From contig CAJNOJ010000036.1 in NCBI GenBank assembly GCA_905250025.1, forward strand, positions 310,001 to 374,000: a DNA stretch of 64,000 nt. Reading direction: 5' to 3'. A program made the position numbers and the translations under genes. Of the stretch, positions 1 to 11,441 are shown piece after piece. Position 1 is the first letter of the stretch. Each line of letters begins with the position of its first letter. The notes under the pieces were generated by a model. The model saw only the letters and a list, made by a program, of their open reading frames with translations. It did no database searches and was not told where the DNA came from. Source of the DNA: Adineta ricciae (taxonomy: Eukaryota; Rotifera; Eurotatoria; Adinetida; Adinetidae).

Positions 1-2
1 TT

Positions 3-332
3 GTACTATGTCGTCGACGCGATGGAAGAATACTTGAAGCTAGCCAGCGATCAATAGTGGCAGAAGCAACCAACCAGAAGGTGACAGTCGATGAAGAAAA
101 AGCCATTAAACCACGAAATTTACATAAGTACGAATTCGTTCCGCTAAGGTCAATGTTCCAACTTGATAAAATTCGGGTTGTGAGGCCGAAACTCGACGCT
201 AGAATGCTTGCGACCGACGAGCAACGAAACAATCGTGAGCATGGATTGAATCGCAGAGTTTTCTCCGATAAAACAAAGATATTAAAAATATTTCCAATAA
301 TTCCAAAGACAAAAATAAACAATCCTAAATAA
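3..332 (+). CDS. 3' end of an unrecognised protein-coding gene (partial)
   Basis: One frame is open from the left edge for 109 codons to a TAA, which is long for such AT-rich DNA, so I read it as the last exon of a gene that begins outside the window. The product tail is hydrophilic and basic, rich in Arg, Lys and Asn, with no membrane segment or recognisable domain. A competing frame ends at a TAG at 55-57 after 18 residues (ending in LKLASDQ) and could instead be the true C-terminus. The sequence alone does not decide between them. Confidence 0.35.
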   Translation, partial: VLCRRRDGRILEASQRSIVAEATNQKVTVDEEKAIKPRNLHKYEFVPLRSMFQLDKIRVVRPKLDARMLATDEQRNNREHGLNRRVFSDKTKILKIFPIIPKTKINNPK

Positions 333-588
333 CGATTCAGTTGAACCGTTACATCGTCTAACCAAGTTGAATAGTTTACTTCTAATGACAATGACATTTA
401 CATTTTATCCTAAAAGATCTCTCGAGCTCAACCGTTTCTCGATATTGAAAGAGCAGAATGTCTCGCCGACGGAGTTATTTGCATGTTATGGAAAATTGAA
501 TGAGTTTAATCAGAAAAGATAAAACAGTTCAACTTTCATAACACACGAATGAATAAAGCAGGAGAGAAACCGTTTTGCCTTTCATCTG

Positions 589-1605
589 TTATTCTATTAC
601 GTGAGCAATTTTTGTTTTTACTGTTTGGAATAGTTCATATAAAGCATTCCGAAAGATATCTCCACCACATAATGTGTAAATATAGAAGGGCATTCCGCTA
701 GCCAAAAACGAGAGTGTAACAGAACAGTTATAAATCAAGGTATCAAACGAGCGATTGTCGCTATAAGTATCCGAATACCGATATTCAGTTGCTGTCGTAT
801 AAATTTTTTGAATAGCCTGTGGAAACGCTAAGATGATTAAAATAATAACTTGAACAAACAGCGCTTGACGCATTTGCCGATCAGTTTTCTTCTTCAACCG
901 ATTCTGTGGATTATCTGCGCTTGATAATGTAGGCGTTTGTGACAAATTTTGAACAGCAAGATGACGTATACGTCGCTGGCTTTGTCGTACATTTGAAATG
1001 GTCTTCAATCCAAAGACAAGCGTAGCCGTTAGAGGAATCATAATTGTCATCAGTACATAAATTAAATCATTTGCTAAACGACATTCCATTGTTCTGCTGT
1101 AACATCGTAATGGAGCAGTGAGCAGATTTGCATCGTAACAGTAGAATACTTGAGCATAGAGGATGATCGAGATACAAGTTATGATAATCACACCTTTTTG
1201 AGCATTTTTTAACGAACTTTTCTTACGATAATTAGCATCGATCGATGACAAAAGCCATCGGTCAATAGTTGCTAATGCAATTAACCAAAAGCCAATAGTT
1301 CTGGACGAGAAGACCAGAAAAACGCGAAGCTGACATAGCAATCGATTTGTTCTCGTCAAATCGAAATTCCATCCATCTCCAATGCGTGTGATCATACCAA
1401 ACATAATACAAACCAAATTTGAGATGGACGATGTTAGAAAAAGCCACGCACATGAATTTGTACGCAGAGTTCGTTGAGATAAAAGAAAAATATTCAGAGT
1501 ATTTCCAACAGTACCAAAACAAAGTACAATCGGCGCGATATAACGATTGATACTCAGCGAAACATCGTCATACCGATTCGACGAAGAATTTTGAGGAAAA
1601 ATCAT
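589..1605 (-). CDS. Rhodopsin-like seven-transmembrane G-protein-coupled receptor
   Basis: Seven hydrophobic segments are visible. TM1 carries the G-N pair of class A receptors (GTVGNTLNI), and a cysteine (LCQL) before TM3 is positioned for the usual extracellular disulfide. The DRY motif at the end of TM3 is DRW, and the NPxxY region of TM7 is replaced by a GMPFYIYT stretch, as often seen in divergent peptide-type invertebrate receptors. The short N-terminus has an NSS glycosylation site. The third cytoplasmic loop is basic. The start chosen is the first ATG of the open frame (338 residues). An alternative has a first exon with ATG at 1697-1695, a donor GTGAGT at 1641 and an acceptor ending at 1553. 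That joins in frame and gives an N-terminus with two NIT sites (339 residues). The ligand is unknown. Confidence 0.88.
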   Translation of the reverse strand: MIFPQNSSSNRYDDVSLSINRYIAPIVLCFGTVGNTLNIFLLSQRTLRTNSCAWLFLTSSISNLVCIMFGMITRIGDGWNFDLTRTNRLLCQLRVFLVFSSRTIGFWLIALATIDRWLLSSIDANYRKKSSLKNAQKGVIIITCISIILYAQVFYCYDANLLTAPLRCYSRTMECRLANDLIYVLMTIMIPLTATLVFGLKTISNVRQSQRRIRHLAVQNLSQTPTLSSADNPQNRLKKKTDRQMRQALFVQVIILIILAFPQAIQKIYTTATEYRYSDTYSDNRSFDTLIYNCSVTLSFLASGMPFYIYTLCGGDIFRNALYELFQTVKTKIAHVIE

Positions 1606-1697
1606 GCGTTTTGTTTCCAGCTGACCTTGAACTGCACTCACCTTGTAATATTAGTGAGAATAGACAATGACGTTATGTTGTTTTCCATGAGAGGCAT

Positions 1698-2361
1698 AAC
1701 CAGAAAGTTCGATTCATATATTCTATTAATTAACACTAAGATCCGACAGGTATATTATCTGCAGGCGTAACAAGAGATGTAGACTAATTAATAAAATGAG
1801 AAAATCTATTTGAGCACATTTCAGATTTTAATATGTTCGTAAAAGAAAACGTCGCTGGCCTGCCTTTGAGGCTCGATTTTGTGAACGTATAGGTTTGAAA
1901 ATTGATTGTAATTATTTAATCAGTGTTGTAGAATCGAAGAAGTATGTTATTCGGCTCGAGGAAGATTATTTGTGTTACATTTCCTGATAAGACACAAAAG
2001 TTTCATATTCTGTTTAGGTATTGAACTCATTCGAAAGGTGACGGATTAACCTTGAGATATCCATTTCACCTGCAGAACAACAAACAGATAATTATTCAAT
2101 TAATTAGATGCTATGTCCTTGATCGATAGAAAATGATAAGATAATGTGTATATTATAGAATGTGTGAAGTGTTTCTGCGATTTCAAGGTCGACAATTAGT
2201 AATTATCATCGGAAAACATCGTCCTACAAAGTTCATGTCACAGAACGAAGAAGTTCAAAACATTGTTACAGATCAGGTTAGAACTACATGCGATTCTTTT
2301 CAAGGTAAAGATTTCAGAAAACAAAATCTGAACTGTATTATATAATTACAGACAGAAAAGC
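1698..2361. other. Intergenic, no gene recognised
   Basis: AT-rich spacer between the receptor and the hydroxylase-family gene. A 61-codon open frame at 2160-2345 (+) has no recognisable features and is of a length expected by chance here. Confidence 0.6.
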
Positions 2362-3090
2362 TTAGTTTGCTTTGACTTGATCATATTTATAAATTCCATT
2401 GACATATTTCGGGTCGAGAAAAGTGCCGAATAGTTTATCCCAGAAAATAAACAAATCAGCAAAGTTTTTATTCGGATGTAAATGATGTACATGGTGTTCA
2501 TGTGAACCAACTAATCTCAGCCAACGATACACTTTTGTGTTTTCCCATGGATGATCATGATTACTGTGACACAACCGTTTAATTAATGATGAAATAACTA
2601 AAAATAAACAATGATCCCAAAACGAGCCTGGAATAAAACCAATGATGATCCAGCCGATATGGTTACTCAAAACTAATTCTCCTAATGACAAATATGCGGA
2701 ACTTGCTAATGTGGGTGTACGTAGTTGATGATGTTTTAAATGATTGAATACTCGACCGTAGGACGAATGTTGATATTGATGGAAAACTGTTCCTAAACCA
2801 TCATAGAGAATCATTTTCAATACAAACGAGACCAATGAGATCGAATTCATGTTGGACATTGTTGAATGATGAAGATGAAAGTACCATACCGATGAACGAA
2901 TGAGCAAATGAGTGATTGAATGCGAGAGAACAGATGCTTCCTTTAATTCAATACCTTGCGGCTTGCGTTTTTGTATTTCACGTCTCCATGGTTTCGATTT
3001 CGTAAGATAATCATAAAGATTAATTCCATAGTATGGAATGGTCATAAGAAGCATTTCAATTGAACAGTAAATATACCATGAATATTCCAT
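2362..3090 (-). CDS. Membrane fatty acid hydroxylase / sterol desaturase family protein
   Basis: The 242-residue product has several hydrophobic segments and the histidine clusters that bind a di-iron centre in the ERG3/SUR2/CH25H superfamily: HQYQH (residues 104-108), HLKHH (117-121), HSNHDH (175-180) and HEHHVHH (197-203). These match the HxxxH, HxxHH and final HxxHH boxes, so the catalytic site looks complete. Members use oxygen to hydroxylate or desaturate lipids in the endoplasmic reticulum. The substrate (sterol, fatty acid or sphingoid base) cannot be told from these motifs. The gene is a single exon, and its ATG fits the first hydrophobic segment. It is somewhat shorter than typical family members, mostly at the N-terminus. 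Confidence 0.88.
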   Translation of the reverse strand: MEYSWYIYCSIEMLLMTIPYYGINLYDYLTKSKPWRREIQKRKPQGIELKEASVLSHSITHLLIRSSVWYFHLHHSTMSNMNSISLVSFVLKMILYDGLGTVFHQYQHSSYGRVFNHLKHHQLRTPTLASSAYLSLGELVLSNHIGWIIIGFIPGSFWDHCLFLVISSLIKRLCHSNHDHPWENTKVYRWLRLVGSHEHHVHHLHPNKNFADLFIFWDKLFGTFLDPKYVNGIYKYDQVKAN

Positions 3091-3333
3091 TGTTGTCGTC
3101 GAAATGAAAGACTCAAAAAAAAGATTTTGTTGATGATAGTCGTATCTTTATGAAATATTTCTTTTGATAAGAACAGTATGGTATGATCGTCGAATGTTTG
3201 ACTTCTACTTCTTTTTCGTCGTCATACGCAGACATAATATCGAAAATAGACTAGACTAGGTCGAAGTAGAATTTCTGAAAAGTTTTATTTCTTAATTAAA
3301 CATACAAAACAAATATATACGCATGTGTAGGTG

Positions 3334-4290
3334 TTATAATTCAATATGAATATGACTTTTTCGTTTGGCTCGCTCTCGAAGTTTCATTTTTCCATATTCC
3401 GAGAAATTACAATCGTTGAACCAAATTTTCTTCAACGTTTCATTATGCTCAAAGATTTTCAACAAATCTTCGATACATAAATCCGTTATGAATACATTCG
3501 CGGAAAGTGATAAGATTTTTAATGTTTCATTATGATACGCTAACACATTCGCCAGTTGTTTCACGCCCCGATTACTGATTTCATTATTCGATAACCATAA
3601 TTCTGTTATTGTTCGGTTTCTCTGTAACATTTCAGATAAATACATTGCGCCATCATCGCAAATACCATTTTTACTTAAATAAAGAATTTTCAGTGCCGAA
3701 TATTGATCTGGTAAAAGTGAAAGAGCAAGAAAACGTACACCGGCGTCGGATACTTGATTGAATGACAGGTCCAGGCTTTTCAACGTAGAATTGTGAACTA
3801 AACTTTGTGCTAGAATAGCAATACCTTGAGAAGTGATATGATTGCCATATAGCCAAAGTTCTGTACATTTTCTTTCGAGTATGATTTGATTAACAATGAT
3901 CACCATGTCTCGATCGACTATTTGACAATAGGACAGATCAACATGAAGTTTTGGTTCGCAATGATCGATTTTGTCTTGAAGTTTCGCATTGTAATAGAGT
4001 TCGACTTCGACGTTTTTCTTCTTCATATCCAACGATGATAAAGACTTGCCATTCGTGGGATTCAATCGAAAGGAAATCGATTGCGAATGATTTATCGCCG
4101 GTTCAATTTCCGGATATTTCAATGCATTATTCACTTTCACTTGAATTTGAACTTTTTTCTTCCAAGTATTATCCGGACTAAATTGCAAATCAGGCTCGTA
4201 CGTGTCATTCCGACGCTTCGGTGAACATTTACGACTGAAGACATTACAACCAGTACCAGCCTTTCGCGTAGTCACACGTCTTGGCATCAT
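3334..4290 (-). CDS. Leucine-rich repeat protein (RNI-like, NLRC/LRR-6 type)
   Basis: The 318-residue product has a basic, low-complexity N-terminal ~100 residues. About six 28-residue leucine-rich repeats follow, of the ribonuclease-inhibitor type, with units such as LWLYGNHITSQGIAIL, LDLSFNQVSDAGVRFL and LWLSNNEISNRGVKQL. Such repeats form a solenoid for protein binding. No NACHT, F-box or kinase domain accompanies them. I start at the first ATG (two in tandem) because the sequence just upstream is a splice acceptor (TTTTGCAG, ending at 4294). A 63-base intron with donor GTAAGT at 4356 lies in the 5' untranslated region. Confidence 0.85.
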   Translation of the reverse strand: MMPRRVTTRKAGTGCNVFSRKCSPKRRNDTYEPDLQFSPDNTWKKKVQIQVKVNNALKYPEIEPAINHSQSISFRLNPTNGKSLSSLDMKKKNVEVELYYNAKLQDKIDHCEPKLHVDLSYCQIVDRDMVIIVNQIILERKCTELWLYGNHITSQGIAILAQSLVHNSTLKSLDLSFNQVSDAGVRFLALSLLPDQYSALKILYLSKNGICDDGAMYLSEMLQRNRTITELWLSNNEISNRGVKQLANVLAYHNETLKILSLSANVFITDLCIEDLLKIFEHNETLKKIWFNDCNFSEYGKMKLRERAKRKSHIHIEL

Positions 4291-4293
4291 CTT

Positions 4294-4356
4294 CTGCAAA
4301 ACAGCAGATCAATTTCAATTATGTCAATAGGTTGATTAGCGTTGGATATTACTTAC
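4294..4356 (-). other. 5'-UTR intron of the LRR gene
   Basis: Donor GTAAGT at 4356-4351 and acceptor TTTTGCAG ending at 4294, three bases before the start codon. The 63-base length matches the other introns of the window. Confidence 0.6.
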
Positions 4357-7011
4357 GCGAAACTGATATATTGTTTTGATTATGCGGATATTAGTGCCTA
4401 GCTTATTGGGTTAAAACAAGCACGGTTGTGTGACGTTTTTATTTTGGTATTTTCACCTGTGCCTCGCCTGCTCAAGCAAAATAATAACCGCTCGAATCGA
4501 TATTGCTCACTGTTTTTTTCTTCGTTTTTTTTAGATAAATTATCGGGAAGACAAGAACGAAAGGTATATTTTTCTCATGATAGATGCGATGCCTCATACG
4601 TCAAGGATATTCTTACTGCGTTTTTCTCTCGATAATGAATCAAAATACAAAACATGTTGACGTTGATTTTCATCGTTAGAGGCACTTCTTATTGTTGATA
4701 TTGATTATTGAAAATATCAGTAATTATCTTAATGAGAAGTAATAACAAACACGAAAACTTGTCAATGAATAACGATAATGATTTCTCATTACTTTGAACA
4801 ATCTCAAGAAAACCTTTTCTCCTTTTGTCACATTTGTGAACTCATGTATAAATGCTCTCAATTCGCATTTCATGACAAATTATCCCAACTTCCAGGTTCA
4901 ATGTTTGCCGACAACAGTTGATGAACAAATCTTTTTAAAAAGAAACGATTTCCGTTGTCGTCGACTTTCTATGTCAACGGATATGATCGTAATACGTCTT
5001 GATGTGTTCCTTTTGTATTTGACCATCGATGCGCATGTTTGATATAATTCACCTTGTAAAAGAAAATTTCGATTGCAGATAAATACATCTTTTCATCAGA
5101 TTTAATCAACACGTTCCGATGTTTTGTGAATGAATACTTATGTTCTATAGAGAAAGAAAAACATGAAAGGAGGGGCAGAGACACGAGATTCATTTAGGTT
5201 TTAGTTTGTTTTAACTACTGAAGTATGATTTTTTAATATTATGTAGAGAATAGAAAAGAAATTTGAATGAGTACTACATCAGTGTCAGGTTTTTCTTTCT
5301 TTGTAACTGAGCAATGTCATACAAAAATTCTTCTTTTTTTTCCTATGAATATCGCGTGTTCTCAGAACACACAGTCTTCCAAATGTAATGACTACGACCT
5401 GGAGAAGAAATATCGTCTATCGATCATGTGATTTATAGATGAGAAAAAGCGATAAGTACAATGTTCTTGATAGATACGTTTGGAAAAAAAGGAATAAATC
5501 CAACATCTACTGAGAAAAATCGTCTCCAATGTTCCATTTCTCATGAACTACTAAATTATTCATAACCCGTTCGAATGAATCTTCTTCGAATTCATTAGTT
5601 CCCTTGGTACAAAAGAAAAAGATGACGTTCTTTCGAACTGACGCAGATATCCACTAATGACAATTCATCGAGTAAAATATGGAAATCTAATGCAACCGAT
5701 AAACAGCCATTGTGCGATATCCACACACACGTATGATATGTCACAAGATAGATGTTGTGATGTATATTATCGTTAGAAACTCGTTCTTTTCTTTTCTCTC
5801 TTTTCTCCGTAGATTTCTTTTCCTTCTTTCTTCGCCTAGGCCTTATACTTCAACATATTGGCACCCGTACTTTTTCGCCGAATATCGTCGTATATTCTTG
5901 AGAAAGTTCTGTTATGTATATTGCTTGTGACAAAAGTGAATTTATTATATCGAACGGTTTTTCTCTGTCTCTGACACCACCAATTTACGTCATCTCTTTT
6001 TCTTTCTTCTTCTTTTCTTTCGCGAAATTATTTCATTTGGGAAGTAACGTGCGTAACTTTACCAATTTGTTACTCAGTGACGTCTTTCAAAAAAAGAAAA
6101 CAGTGAGTTGCGTTGGACGCTGCTCATTTTCTCCCACAACTTTGTCGCATATGGTTACTCGTTAAAGACAACATACACGATACACGTGTTGCAGTTATAC
6201 AAGTTAAAAGAATAAAGAAAAGGTAATAACACAGCTGTTTGCTTAACAGCAGACAATCGACTTTGATTTTATTTACAATATACCAAGAATTCACAGTGAT
6301 AGAAAGCTCATCGAGATTGAGATTTAGAAGAAAAGTATGTTTGACACACGTTGCGTGTTGGAATTCATTAGCATTCGATTTGTTAAATAACAAACTTCTA
6401 TTTTCTATCATGAAAATGTTTTTTTTTCCACAAAGAGAGTAGAAAAACAACTATTTCAAATATAGGAGAAATGTCGACTTGACAGTAGAGGAGCTTGTTC
6501 ATCAGTATCTACAAAGAGCAAGTCAATAGTTCTATAGTTTATAAATCTTATATTCAAAAGTAAGTTGAAACCTTCTATTAATAATGAATCTTCAAAGAGC
6601 GCGTTGTACTTTAAGATAGATGCAACTCAATGAAATGTCAGATCTTATCCACGCCTCTCATTTTTCTTTTTAATTTTTTTTAATGGGCATGTAAGAGAAC
6701 AGAATACCTAGGCGAACCCGAAAATATGTTTGTTTTGCCTCTCAAATAGTAAGTTAAATAAATCAAACGGAAAACGACGCAATTATCATTTGTCCTATAG
6801 AATTATTGCATCATCATATAAAAAAGGTGAAATTACTAACGTCATTATTGATCGGTTCGACATATACATTCTACCGTGTATGATATTTAACCACCACTAT
6901 TTTCAAAGAGAATCTACACTTGAAGTTCAGAGATAAAATATTATTTATAGAACAAAGATAAGAACGACTTTCGTTTTATTTTGCAGATATCACTTGTAAA
7001 AATCATTTCAT
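4357..7011. other. Long AT-rich intergenic region, no gene recognised
   Basis: Only scattered short open frames (under 110 codons) occur on both strands, without conserved motifs, signal peptides or consistent splice patterns. The last bases (TTTTGCAG ending at 6986) form a splice acceptor just before the MINPP1-like start codon. The 5'-UTR of that gene therefore probably begins in this stretch. Confidence 0.6.
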
Positions 7012-8749
7012 ATGGCTCTAGTTACCACCTTTAATTCAAATTATCCTGAGTCATCCAATCAGTCTTATTTGTACCAATATAGACTTCATCATCTCTACGA
7101 CTCAGCTTTACGTCCCATGTTCTCGGTAGATAATATTGGCCAAGTACGTTTTGTCAATAGACGCAATCGAAGTATCAGCATTCCGCATTCCAGTCCAACG
7201 TCATATCATTACTGGCCAGATTGTCGCACACAAAGTTTAGGCATTCAAGAAGAAGGCCACAATGACCTAGACTCATCCAAGAATGAAAATGAACTGGACT
7301 TCAGCCCAATTACCGAAAAGGACGATAGTGATCGTTTTTACTCAACAAAAACATCGTATAAATCGCCCACGAAAGATTACACATTAAGTTCACCACCTTC
7401 TGGTTTTAAACCAATCTGTGTGCAATTTCTTGCCAGACACGGAAGTCGAACATTGACAAGCCATAGTTATGATATTCAAACATTAAAAGTCTGGCAATTA
7501 GCCAAGGAAAGGAATATGTTAACACACTTAGGCGAGCAATTGAAGGAGGATATCGAACGGTTTATGAAAGAGAATAATCAGATTGGGTAAGTTCAGATGT
7601 TCTTCTTGACATGGTGAGGATCATTGAACTCTATTTAGAGTTGGACAATTAACTGAATTAGGAAGAAAAGAACACAGTGATATGGGAGCACGTTTAGTTT
7701 CACGATTGCCAATGCTATTTTCTTCGTCAAGTACAATTGAAGTCGTGACAAGCGGAAAGAAACGTGTTGTAGACAGTTGTCAATGTTTTCTATCTGGCTT
7801 AACGAGATCTCAATCGAGTTTTCAAATAAAACATGAAGTTCCTAACAAAACGTTACTTTATTTCCATAAATCCTGTTCAACCTATCAAAATTTCAAACAA
7901 ACTGATCCACATATTCGAAAGAAAATCAAAGAAATCAAAAATCTAGAACAAACAAGACTCCTCGCTCGACAAGTCCTGCAAAGAATTTATCAAGATGAAT
8001 TTCTTCAATTATTAGCCAATGAAAATCACGCGAATCTCTCCATGGAAAACATCGATTCTATCAACGGAACGACTCGTCCAAATGAAGTCGATGCCGTTCT
8101 TTGGCTATATGCCATGTTTTCAGTTGCACCTGCACACAAAGAATCTCATCTTAGGAATATGTTAGCCAAGTATTTCAACCGAGAAGAATCCAATTGGTTT
8201 GCTTACATAAGTGATGCTCAAGTAAACCTTTCACTGAAATGATTTTGCCAAGCATTTTCTGCTTTCTTTTCAAAGGAGTACTACATCAAAGGTCCGTCGA
8301 TCAAAGGAACAACAGCGACTTTTGATATGGCCAGGCCATTGTTGATCGATTTCTTTTCTTCGATACACAAATGCATCGAAGATTCGAGTAAAGCGATGGT
8401 GGGGTGTCTTCGCTTCGCACATGCTGAAACGATCATTCCATTTGCTTCACTCTTACAAATTCCTTGTTTTTCTGATCAAGCAGTCGATCTAAACGAGATA
8501 TACAGGTACGACAATAATTCTTGGCGTGGTGCTCATATCTCACCCATGGCTGCGAATATTCAATGGGAAATTTATCAGAATGAAAACGATCCGCATCAAA
8601 TTTTAGTCCGAATGTTATATAATGAAATGGAAGTTCGATTTAAAGATAATTGTCAATCCATCGCGCCAGATTCGTATTTCTATGATTTCAATGAATTAAA
8701 ACGAGCCTATGCTCCTCTTCTCTTGTTACCAAATTCTGAGCTGAATTAA
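7012..8749 (+). CDS. MINPP1-like: Multiple inositol polyphosphate phosphatase-like histidine acid phosphatase
   Basis: Three exons (7012-7586, 7639-8221, 8276-8749), separated by introns of 52 and 54 bases, encode 543 residues. The histidine acid phosphatase signature RHGSRT (residues 142-147) carries the nucleophilic His. The second catalytic box is HAET (435-438), where MINPP1 has HAE rather than the HD of other acid phosphatases. MINPP enzymes remove phosphates from InsP6 and related inositol phosphates in the secretory pathway. The order TELG, EYYIKGP and HAETIIPF fits MINPP1. It is odd that the first ~130 residues are polar, extra relative to family members, and lack a signal peptide. 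The ATG follows a stop codon in the same frame and a splice acceptor, so this start seems real unless an alternative upstream exon exists. Confidence 0.88.
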
Positions 8750-9168
8750 ATTCAAAAAGAACTATTTTGTGATACATTTTGTATAGATTTGTGAACAGAT
8801 TTTTTTCAGTGTATGCTGTGAAAGACATACCTTTATAGATCTTTCTTCTCCAGATAGTTTTGTACACTGCCAGCGTTCTTTTCTGAGGTATTGACTTTGT
8901 CTTCCTTCGTAAGAGTATATTTTTCAGTAAAATAAATAATAAATACAAGAATCTCATTGCTTTGTACACATTTTCTGTCCCAAGTATGATTCATGTATCA
9001 AGTATTGTACATTTTTCTTCTTGATTTATTCTTAATGGGCAAGTTCTATTCGATTGTATGCCGGATTTTTTTTCATCGGGTGTGCACTCCATCAACCTTT
9101 CATTGATTTTCTATAGGACAGCTGAAGTAAAAGGAGAGAAAGTATAATTCGTCATTATTTCGCTATAT
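8750..9168. other. Intergenic spacer
   Basis: AT-rich sequence between the phosphatase stop codon and the next start on the same strand. It probably holds a 3'-UTR and the next promoter. No distinct element was seen. Confidence 0.5.
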
Positions 9169-10203
9169 ATGGATATTGATAACATGCTGTATGGAATTTT
9201 CTTCGTCTTGACAATGTTTACTTATTACTGTGAAAGTTTCTTCAAGCATTCACCGTTACAATTGAGTAGTATCACTCGTCGTCGAAATCTTACATGTGCA
9301 ACTGATTTTGGCGATACAGATGTATTTACCAATTGTGAGTATTGTGTCTACGAGTTTTTCAATAATGGTACCGATTCCACTATCTCGCACGATTGTATTT
9401 ACATAACGAATTCTTACCGTCTCGTCACACAGCGTTGTTCCGGCTTCACCAGTGATAGTGATATAGGTTACGGTCTTTGTTCGCCGTTACCATTCGAATA
9501 TTTCGATGTTGATCTACTCTGTATTTGTGCAACGAATTTATGTAACGAAAACCTAACCATGTGTAAACATTCTGTAGATTCCAATCCTCGTTTACCAGCA
9601 CTTCCTTCGCCCATACCGACCCTCTCGGCGAACAAATCAGCTATTTCTTGCCAAGATACGCCACTCGGTGTACTAAACTCGACATATTATTGTGTAAGGG
9701 ACTCGACACCCTATATCAATATGACACAATGTGAAGAATACGTACGAACCCATACTGTGGTTTGTATGTATTTAGAAATGGATCACGGAAGTTATTTAAC
9801 ATTAGTGGCAATACCGGATGAAGATTATGAATACGTATTAGCCGATGAGATCGATAAAATGCAGCGAATGAATACTAAAACGAATGTTCAACAGTATTAT
9901 AATGAAACGTCCGCGACATTTTACATTCGATGGACAGAAGTCCTTGAGAACGCAGATAATTATACGATGATTTATAATCGATGCTATTGTATGACAAACA
10001 AGTGTAATGTAAATTTAACCGAATGTCTACGATCACACTTTGAAAGTGACGGAATCGACACGAGTAAGTCAAGATTGAAAAATTGTACGAGGACGATCGA
10101 GTAAGACATCGTTTGAATTTTAGATGCAAATCATATGTTACTTGTGATAACGAGCAGTACTCTTATAACAATGAACTTTCGTTTTTTCAAGTGGATTTTA
10201 TGA
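9169..10203 (+). CDS. Secreted or GPI-anchored protein with two Ly6/uPAR-like (three-finger) domains
   Basis: Two exons (9169-10063 and 10124-10203, 60-base intron) give 324 residues. An N-terminal hydrophobic segment (residues ~6-21) looks like a signal peptide or anchor. Two cysteine-rich halves follow, each ending in the Ly6/uPAR signature of a Cys-rich step followed by Cys-Asn: CICATNLCNENLT and CYCMTNKCNVNLT. Many N-glycosylation sites are present. The short second exon adds a hydrophobic tail (MLLVITSSTLITM) typical of a GPI-attachment signal. Without it the protein would end at a TAA in the first exon's frame after a charged tail. Family members bind receptors or ligands at the cell surface. 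The specific partner is unknown. Confidence 0.72.
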
Positions 10204-11441
10204 CACTATCAGAGTACTTTCTAACTTTTATGTTCCACTTGAGTAGAAAAAAACATGATCTCAATCGAGTTCCTTAAATATTTAAAAGAAAGTAATATTA
10301 TCAAGAACATAATCTCGTTTCCAATAGCTTCTTGATTAAATAATATTTATACCGTGTCGAGAAATTTTTGGAAGTGGATGAATTGTGACTTTTTTTTTAA
10401 TGAAACCGTATGTTCGTCACATTTACGGTGCAATCTAGTCAGGCACACGGATAAAATAACAGACATGTCATTCCTTCGCGTCTCAGCGATACATCAACTT
10501 GGTTTTTTCCGTTTTGGACACATCACGAACAACACTACTGACATCATGTCGAAAATGAATTTCTACGAAAATCTCTAAACTTATATGATGCGATGATGAA
10601 TGAGGACCTTTGAGTATTTTCACATGCATTTCGATATTTGGAAAGAAAATAACTACTCAACTCTCTTATCTAAGAATACATTTGTTGTCAAGTATGCCAG
10701 CAGCCATTCTTATTATTTCACTTTATCAGAGTGAAAAAGAAAACAACAGATGTAATCACATGTTTGGAAGAACAAAAAAGTTGAATTCGTTTTTTGCTGC
10801 AAAGTCGCTACTTGTATTTCTTCTGAGACTGTTTATGAAATGATTACTCAGAAGGACATTTCATTAAATCGAACTAATACATTTTACGAAATAATCTCTT
10901 ATCTCATCATACGAAAATTCGTCGATTTTTTTTTTTCGATTGAAATCGTCATCGATATAAAAAAATAATGACAAATAACTTATTTGCTTTCCAACATTAT
11001 GTGACACATACATGGGATTAAATTCAGAGAAATACCGAAAAACGCTATTCTAGGTTTTCGAGTGTCGTCATTCGAACATACTACGTGAAAAATAGTCGAC
11101 TAAACATTCTACAATCTCTTAGGAACGGTTAAAACGGAATATTCCAACCGACGTCGCAGTCTATAAAAGACAATGATTACATGTGTAGACGCGAGCATAA
11201 GAATAGAAAGGTGCATATATTTCGGCGAAATTCTTTTTTCTTTCCTCTCACAAGCACTTCTATTTTACGTCTATTTTTTCTCTAATATTGACCGTCAACA
11301 AAAAAACATTAGTGCTTACAACTCCGGTTTCATCCAAACTCACATTATTTTACAAAATTTATTATCTAAATTAAATCAAGAGAGTGCCAGTACGATCTTC
11401 TTCAACTAAATAATCCAATTCAATTGATCGACAATCTAACA
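10204..11441. other. Intergenic, no gene recognised
   Basis: AT-rich DNA with only short open frames in conflicting phases. Probably the 3' region of the Ly6-like gene and the promoter and 5'-UTR of the ETS gene. Confidence 0.5.

Noticed and set aside
2160..2345. 61-codon open frame with ATG
   Set aside because: Length expected by chance, no domain or convincing splice context, and flanked by typical spacer sequence.
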